Shown: one piece after another, positions 40,169 to 48,945 of the stretch
Numbering within the stretch: the stretch's first letter is position 1
Layout: every line of letters begins with the position of its first letter
Assembly (NCBI GenBank): GCA_022790615.1
Contig: JAAVXK010000012.1
Location: 1-64,000 of the forward strand
DNA: 64,000 bases
Direction: 5' to 3'
DNA from: Lachnospiraceae bacterium
GTDB taxonomy: Bacteria; Bacillota; Clostridia; Lachnospirales; Lachnospiraceae
Translations under genes and position numbers: made by a program
Notes under the pieces: generated by a model
The model's input: the letters and a program-made list of their open reading frames with translations, nothing else
What the model was told of the DNA's origin: nothing
Databases searched by the model: none

Positions 40169-41680
40169 ATGAATTTGATGACGGTAAAAGAACTTATTGA
40201 TTTGTTTGTGAAAGATGGAATCACAAACGCCGGGCAGGCCGAGTCAGGCATTATGCTGCAACTGGATTCCTGTAATTCGGAATCTGATTTTAATATGCAG
40301 TATGCTATGCTTGGCGAGCTTACAGGCATGGTAAGGGCGTATATGGCCATGGCGGGGAATGAAGGCAAACATTGGCCGGCGGATCTGCTTGACAACGTAC
40401 ATGGTTACGTAACCGGCAAAATGGGTGAGAATCAGGTAAATGTACCTAAGAAGATTCATTTTGTCTGGGTTGGAGGCGCCATAACGCAGACGGTGATGGA
40501 TTATGTAAACGTATGGGCGGCGGTTAGCCCGTCGTATGAGATTAACATATGGTACGACTCAAACCTGCTCTGTCTGAAGAAATTATCGGATCTATTTGGA
40601 CAGATGGCTGAGGAACGATATTCTAAAGAGGAAGACCGCAATAATTGGGCGGACGCCGTGTTCAGGCTCAGGCAGCAATTTACGGCGTTTGTATTGACAA
40701 GGCATCCTGATTTTGGAAATATGACGCAGGCTATGAATGAGTTTCTTGCAAGCATAGAAGAAAACATTGTATTACAGGATGATGGAATATGGACCGGGCC
40801 TGCCATACCCGGCAATATGAGAATACTCGATATGCATGCCGAGGGAATTTTGGAGCATGAGCTGTACACGGCGTATATGAAGGAGGCGGTTCAGACGCAG
40901 AATTTTGCCGCCCTCTCGGATATTGCAAGACTTCTTGTTCTGAAAAAACATGGAGGGGTATACTTAGACGCAGACATGCTGCCCCAGATCAATCCGGAGC
41001 TTATAAATGAATTTGACGCGTATGATATTGATATTCAGAGACCGCTTATTCAGGCGGTGATGCGTGTGGCGGGTTATATTCCAAATTACAGCGCGGCTGA
41101 GCTTAAGGAGTGTGAGATGGGAGACAGGATGATACAGGCTGTAAGAAATCTGCTTCCAAGAGGACCTGTCCTGTTGGAGCTTGGCGACATTTCCTGCCAT
41201 CCTAAGGCGTACCGGGTATTTTATAATGACAGAGGAATTATCAATCAGATGGTGGCGGCGCATCCGGAGAGTATGATGATAAATATGCTGCTGACGCAGA
41301 TTGGGAGAAATTACGATACAATGGAAAATAACTTCGGGGAGCCGCCGTTTACAGAGCGTTCGCTGCCGGATGTGACTGATGAAAGGGCGCGGATATGGAG
41401 CCGGATTCCGGAAGGAAGGGCTGCCGATTTTCTTGAGAGATGCGTGGGTTATTATAAGACCGGACTGATAAAGGATTACAGAAGTACGCTTGCTATTACC
41501 GGGCCGACGATATACAGCAGCGTAATATTTGACGCTACAAAATTTGAATCGGGGCCGTGCAGCCAGACAAAAAATAAAGTAGATACGAAGTCTGTCGAAT
41601 ATCAGTGTTTCGGAATTCCGTTCCATAAGCTTACGGTATATACCGAGGAGGAACTGCGCTCCAGCTGGGCGGTACGGTGA
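40169..41680 (+). CDS. Large clostridial toxin (TcdA/TcdB)-like glycosyltransferase, stand-alone
   Basis: PKKIHFVWVGGAITQTVMDYVNVW...INIWYDSN; FAALSDIARLLVLKKHGGVYLDADMLPQINPELI; ELGDISCHPKAYRVFYNDRGIINQM; C-terminal SSWAVR. Confidence 0.85.
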   Translation: MNLMTVKELIDLFVKDGITNAGQAESGIMLQLDSCNSESDFNMQYAMLGELTGMVRAYMAMAGNEGKHWPADLLDNVHGYVTGKMGENQVNVPKKIHFVWVGGAITQTVMDYVNVWAAVSPSYEINIWYDSNLLCLKKLSDLFGQMAEERYSKEEDRNNWADAVFRLRQQFTAFVLTRHPDFGNMTQAMNEFLASIEENIVLQDDGIWTGPAIPGNMRILDMHAEGILEHELYTAYMKEAVQTQNFAALSDIARLLVLKKHGGVYLDADMLPQINPELINEFDAYDIDIQRPLIQAVMRVAGYIPNYSAAELKECEMGDRMIQAVRNLLPRGPVLLELGDISCHPKAYRVFYNDRGIINQMVAAHPESMMINMLLTQIGRNYDTMENNFGEPPFTERSLPDVTDERARIWSRIPEGRAADFLERCVGYYKTGLIKDYRSTLAITGPTIYSSVIFDATKFESGPCSQTKNKVDTKSVEYQCFGIPFHKLTVYTEEELRSSWAVR

Positions 41681-41700
41681 AGACAAAAAGGGGTGGATGT

Positions 41701-42174
41701 ATGACAAATCAGGAATTTATAGAGAAAGTTGGAAAGGCAGCTATAAAATATTATGACAAATACAAAATACTTCCCTCGCTTACGATCGCACAGGCCATAT
41801 TGGAAAGCAGATGGGGTAAGAGCGAATTGGCTGTAGAGTGCCATAATTATTTTGGCATGAAATGGGTAGAGGGCTGCGGATGTGACTACAGGACGTTCAA
41901 GACGGGAGAACAATGGCCGGATGGAACACGTTACAATGTAAATGCAAAATTCCGCAGCTATAAGTCGATGAATGAGGGAATAAAGGGATATTATGAATTT
42001 TTGCAGTATCCGAGATATAGGAACTTAAGAGGGATAAAAGATTACAAAGAAGCGTGTGAACGAATCGGAACAGACGGTTGGGCGACAAGCCTGAATTATA
42101 CGAATAATCTCATAGCATTAATTAAGACGCACAAGCTTTACGAGTATGACAAGTGTGCAAACCGGAAAGGATAG
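41701..42174 (+). CDS. Glucosaminidase (GH73-like) peptidoglycan hydrolase, no signal peptide
   Basis: FIEKVGKAAIKYYDKYKILPSLTIAQAILESRWGKSELAVECHNYFGMK. Confidence 0.87.
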   Translation: MTNQEFIEKVGKAAIKYYDKYKILPSLTIAQAILESRWGKSELAVECHNYFGMKWVEGCGCDYRTFKTGEQWPDGTRYNVNAKFRSYKSMNEGIKGYYEFLQYPRYRNLRGIKDYKEACERIGTDGWATSLNYTNNLIALIKTHKLYEYDKCANRKG

Positions 42175-42178
42175 AACA

Positions 42179-42442
42179 ATGAGCGACGCATTCTCACTGG
42201 CAGATGTAAAATATGTAAAAAGGGTGATTGTGGGCAACGATAACCCGGAGACGGCTCCTGACGAAGATAAATACGAGAAGCAGCTTGCATTCCTTAACAG
42301 GTGTCTTGGCGAGGCGCCAAAAGGCAGGATAGTCGGGCAGGAAAAGAATTTTTATCTTCTGAATCTGGGTGAGCATCAGGTTGTAATGCAGTATATCGTG
42401 TATCATGTCGGGTTTGAGAGAAAACCATGTTGGATGAAATGA
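42179..42442 (+). CDS. Hypothetical 87-aa protein at the end of the toxin-like operon
   Basis: Starts 4 nt after the glucosaminidase stop (MSDAFSLADVKYVKRVIVGNDNPETAPDEDKYEKQ...). Confidence 0.7.
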   Translation: MSDAFSLADVKYVKRVIVGNDNPETAPDEDKYEKQLAFLNRCLGEAPKGRIVGQEKNFYLLNLGEHQVVMQYIVYHVGFERKPCWMK

Positions 42443-42608
42443 CAATCTGTGATATTATAGTTTGTATATGAAATGCAGGAACGTGTCAAACATACGGATG
42501 CAAGTGTCAAAAGGCCGGGCTTTTTCTTGCGGCGTAGATCTGCGAAGAATAGTTTGGCTGTGAAAATGAATGGTACGATACACGGATATTTGATAAATAA
42601 TGGGGTAA

Positions 42609-43931
42609 ATGAACATGGAGCAAATGAGCCTGTTTGACAACAGGGAAACGACTTCGCCGCTCGCCGCAAGGCTTAGGCCTGAAACGCTGCAGGACTATGT
42701 CGGTCAGAAGCATCTGATTGGCGAGGGCCGGATTCTGAGACGTCTGATAGAGGAGGACAATATATCGTCCATGATATTCTGGGGTCCTCCGGGAGTAGGA
42801 AAGACTACGCTTGCGAGAATTATTGCGAAGCACACGAACGCGAAATTTGTCGAGTTCAGCGCGGTTACAAGCGGAATCAAAGAAATTAAGGAAGTTATGG
42901 CTGAGGCTGAACAGAACCGAAAAATGGGCGTTCGCACGCTGCTGTTTGCGGATGAGATTCACCGTTTTAATAAGGCGCAGCAGGATGCGTTTCTCCCATA
43001 TGTCGAGAGGGGCAGTATTATTCTCGTGGGGGCCACGACGGAGAATCCTTCCTTTGAAATTAACTCGGCGCTCTTATCACGCTGCAAAGTATTTATACTA
43101 AAAGCGTTAGGCGAACAGGATTTGTACGAGTTGTTGAAGCACGCGCTGCAAAGTCCAAAGGGACTTGGAAACACGCAGATTGCGATAGAAGATTCGCACA
43201 TATCGGCAATCGCGCGCTTTGCAAACGGGGATGCAAGGACCGCTCTGAATACCCTTGAGATGGCGGTATGCAACGGCAGGATGAACGAGGACGCCGTATT
43301 GTGTGTGGATGATGAAATTCTGTCCCAGTGCATGAACAGGCGATCTCTATTGTATGATAAAAATGGCGAGGAGCATTATAATCTGATATCGGCGCTCCAC
43401 AAATCGATGCGAAACAGCGACCCTGACGCCGCGGTTTACTGGATGTACCGTATGCTCGACGGAGGGGAGGAACCGCTGTATATTGCGAGAAGATTAATCC
43501 GGTTTGCCAGTGAGGACGTCGGGATGGCTGACTCCGACGCGCTGCCGCTTGCGGTTGCGGCATATCAGGCATGTCATTTTCTTGGCATGCCTGAATGTGA
43601 CGTACATCTGGCGCACGCCGTAGTATACCTTTCAATGGCTCCGAAATCGAACGCAATTTACACCGCATGCCAGGAATGTAGGGCCGATATCAGGGAACTT
43701 CCGGCTGAGCCTGTTCCGCTGCATATATGCAACGCGCCCACAGAACTTATGAAAAAGATGGATTACGGTAAAGGATATATTTACGCCCACGATACGGACG
43801 AGAAGCTTACAAAGATGAAATGCCTGCCGGAGTCGCTGCAGGGCAGGCGTTATTACAGGCCGGGCGGACAGGGCCGTGAAAGACAGGTGAAGGAGCGCCT
43901 GAAACAGATACTGGACTGGAAAGACAATTAG
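42609..43931 (+). CDS. rarA: Replication-associated recombination protein A (AAA+ ATPase)
   Basis: PLAARLRPETLQDYVGQKHLIGEG, MIFWGPPGVGKTTLARII, LLFADEIHRFNKAQQDAFLPYVE. Confidence 0.95.
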   Translation: MNMEQMSLFDNRETTSPLAARLRPETLQDYVGQKHLIGEGRILRRLIEEDNISSMIFWGPPGVGKTTLARIIAKHTNAKFVEFSAVTSGIKEIKEVMAEAEQNRKMGVRTLLFADEIHRFNKAQQDAFLPYVERGSIILVGATTENPSFEINSALLSRCKVFILKALGEQDLYELLKHALQSPKGLGNTQIAIEDSHISAIARFANGDARTALNTLEMAVCNGRMNEDAVLCVDDEILSQCMNRRSLLYDKNGEEHYNLISALHKSMRNSDPDAAVYWMYRMLDGGEEPLYIARRLIRFASEDVGMADSDALPLAVAAYQACHFLGMPECDVHLAHAVVYLSMAPKSNAIYTACQECRADIRELPAEPVPLHICNAPTELMKKMDYGKGYIYAHDTDEKLTKMKCLPESLQGRRYYRPGGQGRERQVKERLKQILDWKDN

Positions 43932-44170
43932 TGTATGGGCGAAGTATGGACGAATAGGGATTCGGGTAAAGAATAAATTGTATTTTATCCCTTTATATGC
44001 TATACTCAACCTGACTCTCATATTCGCAAAACCCGCGCTTATGTGCTTACGCGCTCCTGCGTATGTTACACATCCGTGTTTTGCTTATTTGGGAGCTGGG
44101 CGCATCCGCATGGGCGGAAAATATACGTAAAAATGAGCCGGCATGAACCCGGTTCGGAAATGGAGGAAGT

Positions 44171-44743
44171 ATGCATAAAGAAAATATATCTGCCGCTGAG
44201 GCAATGAAGAGACTGAAAGAGGGAAATGAAAAGTATCTGTCCGCAAAGACAAGTACTGGGGACGTATCTCCCGAGATACGGAAAGATACGTTTGAAAACG
44301 GACAGAGTCCGTATGCTGTAATTATTACATGCTCGGATTCAAGAGTAATACCGGAAAGTATATTCATGGCCGGGATAGGCGAATTGTTCGTTATCCGCGT
44401 TGCGGGAAACGTTATGGACAAACACCAGCTCGGCAGTGTCGAATATGCAGCCGGACATCTTGGCTGTAAGCTCGTAGTCGTACTCGGACATGAAAAATGC
44501 GGAGCTGTTGACGCGGCTATGAACAGCGAGCCCGACGGGTATGTCAAATTCATAACCGATGAAATTAAAAAGGCAATCGGTGACGAGAAGGATGCTGTTA
44601 AGGCGTCATGCCTGAACGTGGAGAGAAGCGTTTCCGTCATAAAGGACAGCCTGGACATTTCAGGCGGTGAAGGGGATGACGCCGTAAAGGTATGCGGAGC
44701 CCTGTATTATATCGGAAGCGGAGAGGTTAAGTTCCTCGACTGA
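44171..44743 (+). CDS. Beta-class carbonic anhydrase
   Basis: VIITCSDSRVIPE, LFVIRVAGN, VVLGHEKCGAVDAA. Confidence 0.95.
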   Translation: MHKENISAAEAMKRLKEGNEKYLSAKTSTGDVSPEIRKDTFENGQSPYAVIITCSDSRVIPESIFMAGIGELFVIRVAGNVMDKHQLGSVEYAAGHLGCKLVVVLGHEKCGAVDAAMNSEPDGYVKFITDEIKKAIGDEKDAVKASCLNVERSVSVIKDSLDISGGEGDDAVKVCGALYYIGSGEVKFLD

Positions 44744-44815
44744 GTACATAAGTGATTACACGTGCAGGCGGGCGGCGTAATTCATATGAATATTAAGTAT
44801 AAATTAAGGGGGCTG

Positions 44816-45730
44816 CTAAAAGTTGTCGGTAACTTTGGGAAGCCCCTTAACATAAAAGGCAAAATACCCATTCTTCTCAGTCCTGAACAGCAGGCTGTAG
44901 GGTGGGTATTCTTTCTCATACTCAAACACTCTTGCAGCCTGTTCGAATGTCATCAAATCAGTTTTTGTAAGTTCATATTTATTCTCCAGTACAAAGTGCC
45001 TTGCCATACAGTCCATGAATCTTTGTGAGAGCATCTTTATAGCGTAAGAAACCGTTTTGTCTACTTTTTTGACTTTTCTTCCAAGAATATCGCTGAGCAT
45101 TGACAATATCATACTTTCCTCGTAGATAAGATAGGCGTGCAGCTTTTTGTTTTCCTCATATGAATAGGTAATCCTAAAACAAAGAGCTTTGCCCGAAGCA
45201 AAATCCTCGCCGCTGTAGTGTGTGCTTACAACCTCCGTTTTTACGCAGAACAAAAGCTCAAGCGTCTGTATGACAGCTTTTTCAAGCGACACAAGTTCAT
45301 CCTCCAAGGGCTGGTGTACCCATTTGCTGGGAGTACGTCCGGTAATCGCGTGGTCCTCTATCATTATGTGCCCGTTAAGCCATCCGATACATATGCCGAT
45401 AAAATGCTGAACGGATTCAAACGAATAATTCTCTGCTTCCAGTTCGCGTTCCAGCGCAGGGATAGTATTGAGTTTCATATTTTCGTGCAGGCTTTTATGT
45501 ATTTCGTATTCACTGTAATCTATGGATTTCATATAAGCCTCTTCCTCAGCAAAATGCTTTAATGTGTAGCTTTTGAAATATTTGATACCTTCGCGGCATG
45601 CATGCTGCTGTTTGTCGGTATCTTCATTCAGGCTTATCAGTTTGCTTACAATGGAAAAAAGGCGTTTGTGCGCGCTGTCAATTCCGTCAACTCCTATATT
45701 GAATCTGTCGTGCCATTTTATTTCGTTCAA
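44816..45730 (-). CDS. Bacteriohemerythrin domain fused to a C-terminal domain of uncertain identity (CheX-like?)
   Basis: W..RFNIGVDGIDSAHKRLF, HFAEEEAYMKSIDYSEYEIHKSLHENM, HIMIEDHAI iron-ligand pattern; about 150 further residues. Confidence 0.82.
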   Translation of the reverse strand: MNEIKWHDRFNIGVDGIDSAHKRLFSIVSKLISLNEDTDKQQHACREGIKYFKSYTLKHFAEEEAYMKSIDYSEYEIHKSLHENMKLNTIPALERELEAENYSFESVQHFIGICIGWLNGHIMIEDHAITGRTPSKWVHQPLEDELVSLEKAVIQTLELLFCVKTEVVSTHYSGEDFASGKALCFRITYSYEENKKLHAYLIYEESMILSMLSDILGRKVKKVDKTVSYAIKMLSQRFMDCMARHFVLENKYELTKTDLMTFEQAARVFEYEKEYPPYSLLFRTEKNGYFAFYVKGLPKVTDNF

Positions 45731-45991
45731 ATAAATATACCCCTCTCTCTGATATATAATAAAGTCAGTTTAACATAGGTTTCCTGAATAGACAAGGCGT
45801 GATATAAACTTATGTAATATACGAATGGGGTGTATATTGACGCTTTTAAAAAGCTGTTAAAAACATATTTTATGCTTGTTCGGTTTATATTGATATGATA
45901 AAATTATGTATGAAATTTGCCGGAATGGTTGCAGGCAAAACCGGTTAGACTTATTATAAATATAATATATTTAACAGGAGGTCGCCGCGAC

Positions 45992-46966
45992 ATGTGTACA
46001 GCCGCAACTTATAAAACCAACGATTTTTACTTTGGACGTACGTTAGATTACGAACACTCGTATGTGGACGAGGTCACGATAACGCCGAGAAATTACCCGT
46101 TCCATTTTATTAAAAATGAAAGCGTCAACTCGCACTACGCAATGATTGGAATGGCGTATGTAGTTCAGGGCTATCCATTATACTATGATGCGGTGAACGA
46201 AAAGGGACTTGCGATGGCCGGGCTTAATTTTCCGGGAAACGCGGTATATCATGAGAGTGTGTCCGGCAAGGACAATATCGCCCAGTTTGAATTCATTCCG
46301 TGGATTCTCGCGCGATGCGCGACTGTCGGGGAGGCAAGGCGGTCTGTAGAGAGAATGAATCTTTTGAACACGCCTTTTAATGAGAAGTTACCCGTTGCGC
46401 AGCTGCATTGGATTATTTCTGATAAGGATGAGTCGATAACAGTCGAATCCGTTGAGGGCGGAATAAAAATATACGAGAATCCCGTAGGGATTCTCACAAA
46501 TAACCCGCCGTTTGACATGCAGATGACGGCGCTTAATGATTATATGGGGCTTTCGGCCGGCGAGCCTCGCAATACGTTTGCGCCGGGTCTTGAACTTAAA
46601 AAATATGGCCGGGGTATGGGAGCAATCGGCCTGCCGGGGGATTTGTCGTCAAAGTCAAGGTTTGTAAGGGCGGCCTTTGTAAAAATGAACTCCGTGTCGG
46701 GAGACAGTGAACAGGAGAGCGTGAGCCAGTTTTTCCATATTCTTAACTCCGTAGATCAGCAGAGGGGATGCTGTGATTTGGGCGGCGGCAGGTATGAGAT
46801 TACGATATATACGTCGTGCTGTAATGCGGCGAGAGGGCTTTATTATTACACGACGTATGACAACCATCAGATTACGCTTGTCGATATGTACAGGGAAAAT
46901 CTTGACGGCAATGCCGTAATACATTACCCGCTGGCAAAGGGAGAGCGTATACTGGAACAAAATTAA
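45992..46966 (+). CDS. Choloylglycine hydrolase family protein (bile-salt-hydrolase/penicillin V acylase-like)
   Basis: ATG after AGGAGG; MCTAATYKTNDFYFGRTLDYE (Cys2 nucleophile), NEKGLAMAGLNFPGNA, NPVGILTNNPPFDMQM. Confidence 0.92.
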   Translation: MCTAATYKTNDFYFGRTLDYEHSYVDEVTITPRNYPFHFIKNESVNSHYAMIGMAYVVQGYPLYYDAVNEKGLAMAGLNFPGNAVYHESVSGKDNIAQFEFIPWILARCATVGEARRSVERMNLLNTPFNEKLPVAQLHWIISDKDESITVESVEGGIKIYENPVGILTNNPPFDMQMTALNDYMGLSAGEPRNTFAPGLELKKYGRGMGAIGLPGDLSSKSRFVRAAFVKMNSVSGDSEQESVSQFFHILNSVDQQRGCCDLGGGRYEITIYTSCCNAARGLYYYTTYDNHQITLVDMYRENLDGNAVIHYPLAKGERILEQN

Positions 46967-47070
46967 ACACGCTCTAAGGAAAAGCGCGACAGAAAACATA
47001 ATCAGCGTTTCCACAGATAAAGCGGTATAATAAAAAGCAGTAAAATAAAAAGAAAAAGGATAATAGGGGA

Positions 47071-48945
47071 ATGAAAGAAAACGGTGACAAAAAAGAAAAG
47101 AATGACATGCAGGATAAGAAAGAGGAGAATCCGCTCCATAAGAACTATGGGATATTTAGCAATATACATTATATATTAAGAAATATGATTCATGTTGACA
47201 GACATTTTATAATCATAATGCTTATAGGATTTGTGACAGCGCCGTTTATGCAGTATATGTGGACTGTGGGCAGCAAATACGTAATCGACGCCATTACGGA
47301 GGGAGACGGATGGAGGAATCTTTTTGACGTAGTTATAGTGTTTGGTCTGGTTCAGATTGTTTTGACACTGACGAACGCGTATTATAACAGTCATATATGG
47401 TGGAGATATATCAAGGTCAGGATGATTATGACACAGAATAAAAATCTGAAAGTCATGAGAATCAACTTTGAGCACCTGGAAAATCCGGACGTAATGGACT
47501 GTTATGCGAAAGCAGAACAGGCGGTTAACAACAATAATAACGGCGTTGAGGGTATGATGAGGGGAATAAGCGAGACGCTGAACTGCATATCCATAGTCAT
47601 TGTCGGAATCGTGATTCTTGGGTATATGAATCTATATATATTACTGTTCATTACGGCAATGTCGGCATTGAATTTTATATTTATGAATTATACGAATAAG
47701 AAGACAAAAAAGATTATCTGGGATAATATGGCTTCTTGGAACAGAAAATACTATTACATGAGGGACGCTGCGACAGATTTTGCCGCGGCAAAGGATATAA
47801 GGCTGCTCGGACTATCCGGCTGGCTTTGCGCAAAATTTCGCGGTATAATGCTTGAGAGGTATGATGCGCAGAGAACGAACGAGAAATATTGGAACATTTT
47901 CGCCATAATATCATCTGTTAATTGGCTCATTTTACAAGTTGTCATATATGCCTACTTACTATCCCAGGTTGTGGGCGGCAAAATGACGATTGGTAATTTC
48001 TCACTGTATCTAACGTCATTTGCAACATTTTCTTCCTACGTTTCCGAAATGCTAAGGAATATAAGCGGTCTTCTTGCGAGAAGCAGGGAGGTGGATGATT
48101 TTCGAAGTTTTGCTGATTTTGACGGCGGAGGCAAAGAAAGCGGTATTCTTGTACCGGAGTCCGATGAATATGAATTTGAGTTCAAAAATGTCTCGTTTCG
48201 CTATCCAAAGACTGACAAGTATGCTCTTAAGAATATCAATCTTACTATGAAGCCGGGCGAGAGGCTTGCCGTTGTCGGCCTTAACGGCGCCGGAAAGACA
48301 ACGTTTATCAAACTTCTTCTGCGGCTGTATGAGCCCACGGAGGGAAAGATACTTTTGAATGGCGTTGACGTAAGGCAATATGACAGGGACAGCTATTATA
48401 AAATATTTTCACCGGTATTTCAGTCTGTGGAGTTGTTTGCATTTCCGATGGCTGAAAATGTATCGATGAAGACGCCGGAACAGACCGACATGGAAAGGGC
48501 CGGATATTGTCTGTGCGCGGCGGGACTGGAGGAAAAACTAAAAAACCTTCCGCAGGGAATACATACAGAGCTGTTAAAGGTAATATATGACGACGGCGTT
48601 GATTTGTCAGGAGGAGAAAAGCAGAAGCTTGCCCTTGCGAGGGCGCTTTACAAGGATGCGCCTGTAGTAATACTGGACGAGCCTACAGCCGCGCTTGACG
48701 CGCTGGCGGAGAGCCGCCTGTATGAGGATTTTGACAAGCTTATCGGAGGTAAGACGGCGGTTTACATAAGTCACAGGTTAAGCTCGACGCAGTTCTGCAA
48801 TCATGTCGCAATGTTTGTGGACGGGAAAATGATGGAGTACGGTACCCATAAGCAGCTTTTGGAAAAAGGCGGGGAATATGCAAATATGTATAATATTCAG
48901 GCGCAGTATTATGTAAAAGAGGGGGGGTTGGAACATGGATGCTGA
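47071..48945 (+). CDS. ABC exporter, TM-NBD half-transporter
   Basis: VGLNGAGKTTFIKLLLRLY, VDLSGGEKQKLALARAL, VVILDEPTAALDALAE. Confidence 0.93.
   Translation: MKENGDKKEKNDMQDKKEENPLHKNYGIFSNIHYILRNMIHVDRHFIIIMLIGFVTAPFMQYMWTVGSKYVIDAITEGDGWRNLFDVVIVFGLVQIVLTLTNAYYNSHIWWRYIKVRMIMTQNKNLKVMRINFEHLENPDVMDCYAKAEQAVNNNNNGVEGMMRGISETLNCISIVIVGIVILGYMNLYILLFITAMSALNFIFMNYTNKKTKKIIWDNMASWNRKYYYMRDAATDFAAAKDIRLLGLSGWLCAKFRGIMLERYDAQRTNEKYWNIFAIISSVNWLILQVVIYAYLLSQVVGGKMTIGNFSLYLTSFATFSSYVSEMLRNISGLLARSREVDDFRSFADFDGGGKESGILVPESDEYEFEFKNVSFRYPKTDKYALKNINLTMKPGERLAVVGLNGAGKTTFIKLLLRLYEPTEGKILLNGVDVRQYDRDSYYKIFSPVFQSVELFAFPMAENVSMKTPEQTDMERAGYCLCAAGLEEKLKNLPQGIHTELLKVIYDDGVDLSGGEKQKLALARALYKDAPVVILDEPTAALDALAESRLYEDFDKLIGGKTAVYISHRLSSTQFCNHVAMFVDGKMMEYGTHKQLLEKGGEYANMYNIQAQYYVKEGGLEHGC

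Noticed and set aside
40964-41707. 247-aa antisense ORF opposite the toxin-like glycosyltransferase
   Set aside because: No recognisable motifs; the sense strand is clearly coding.
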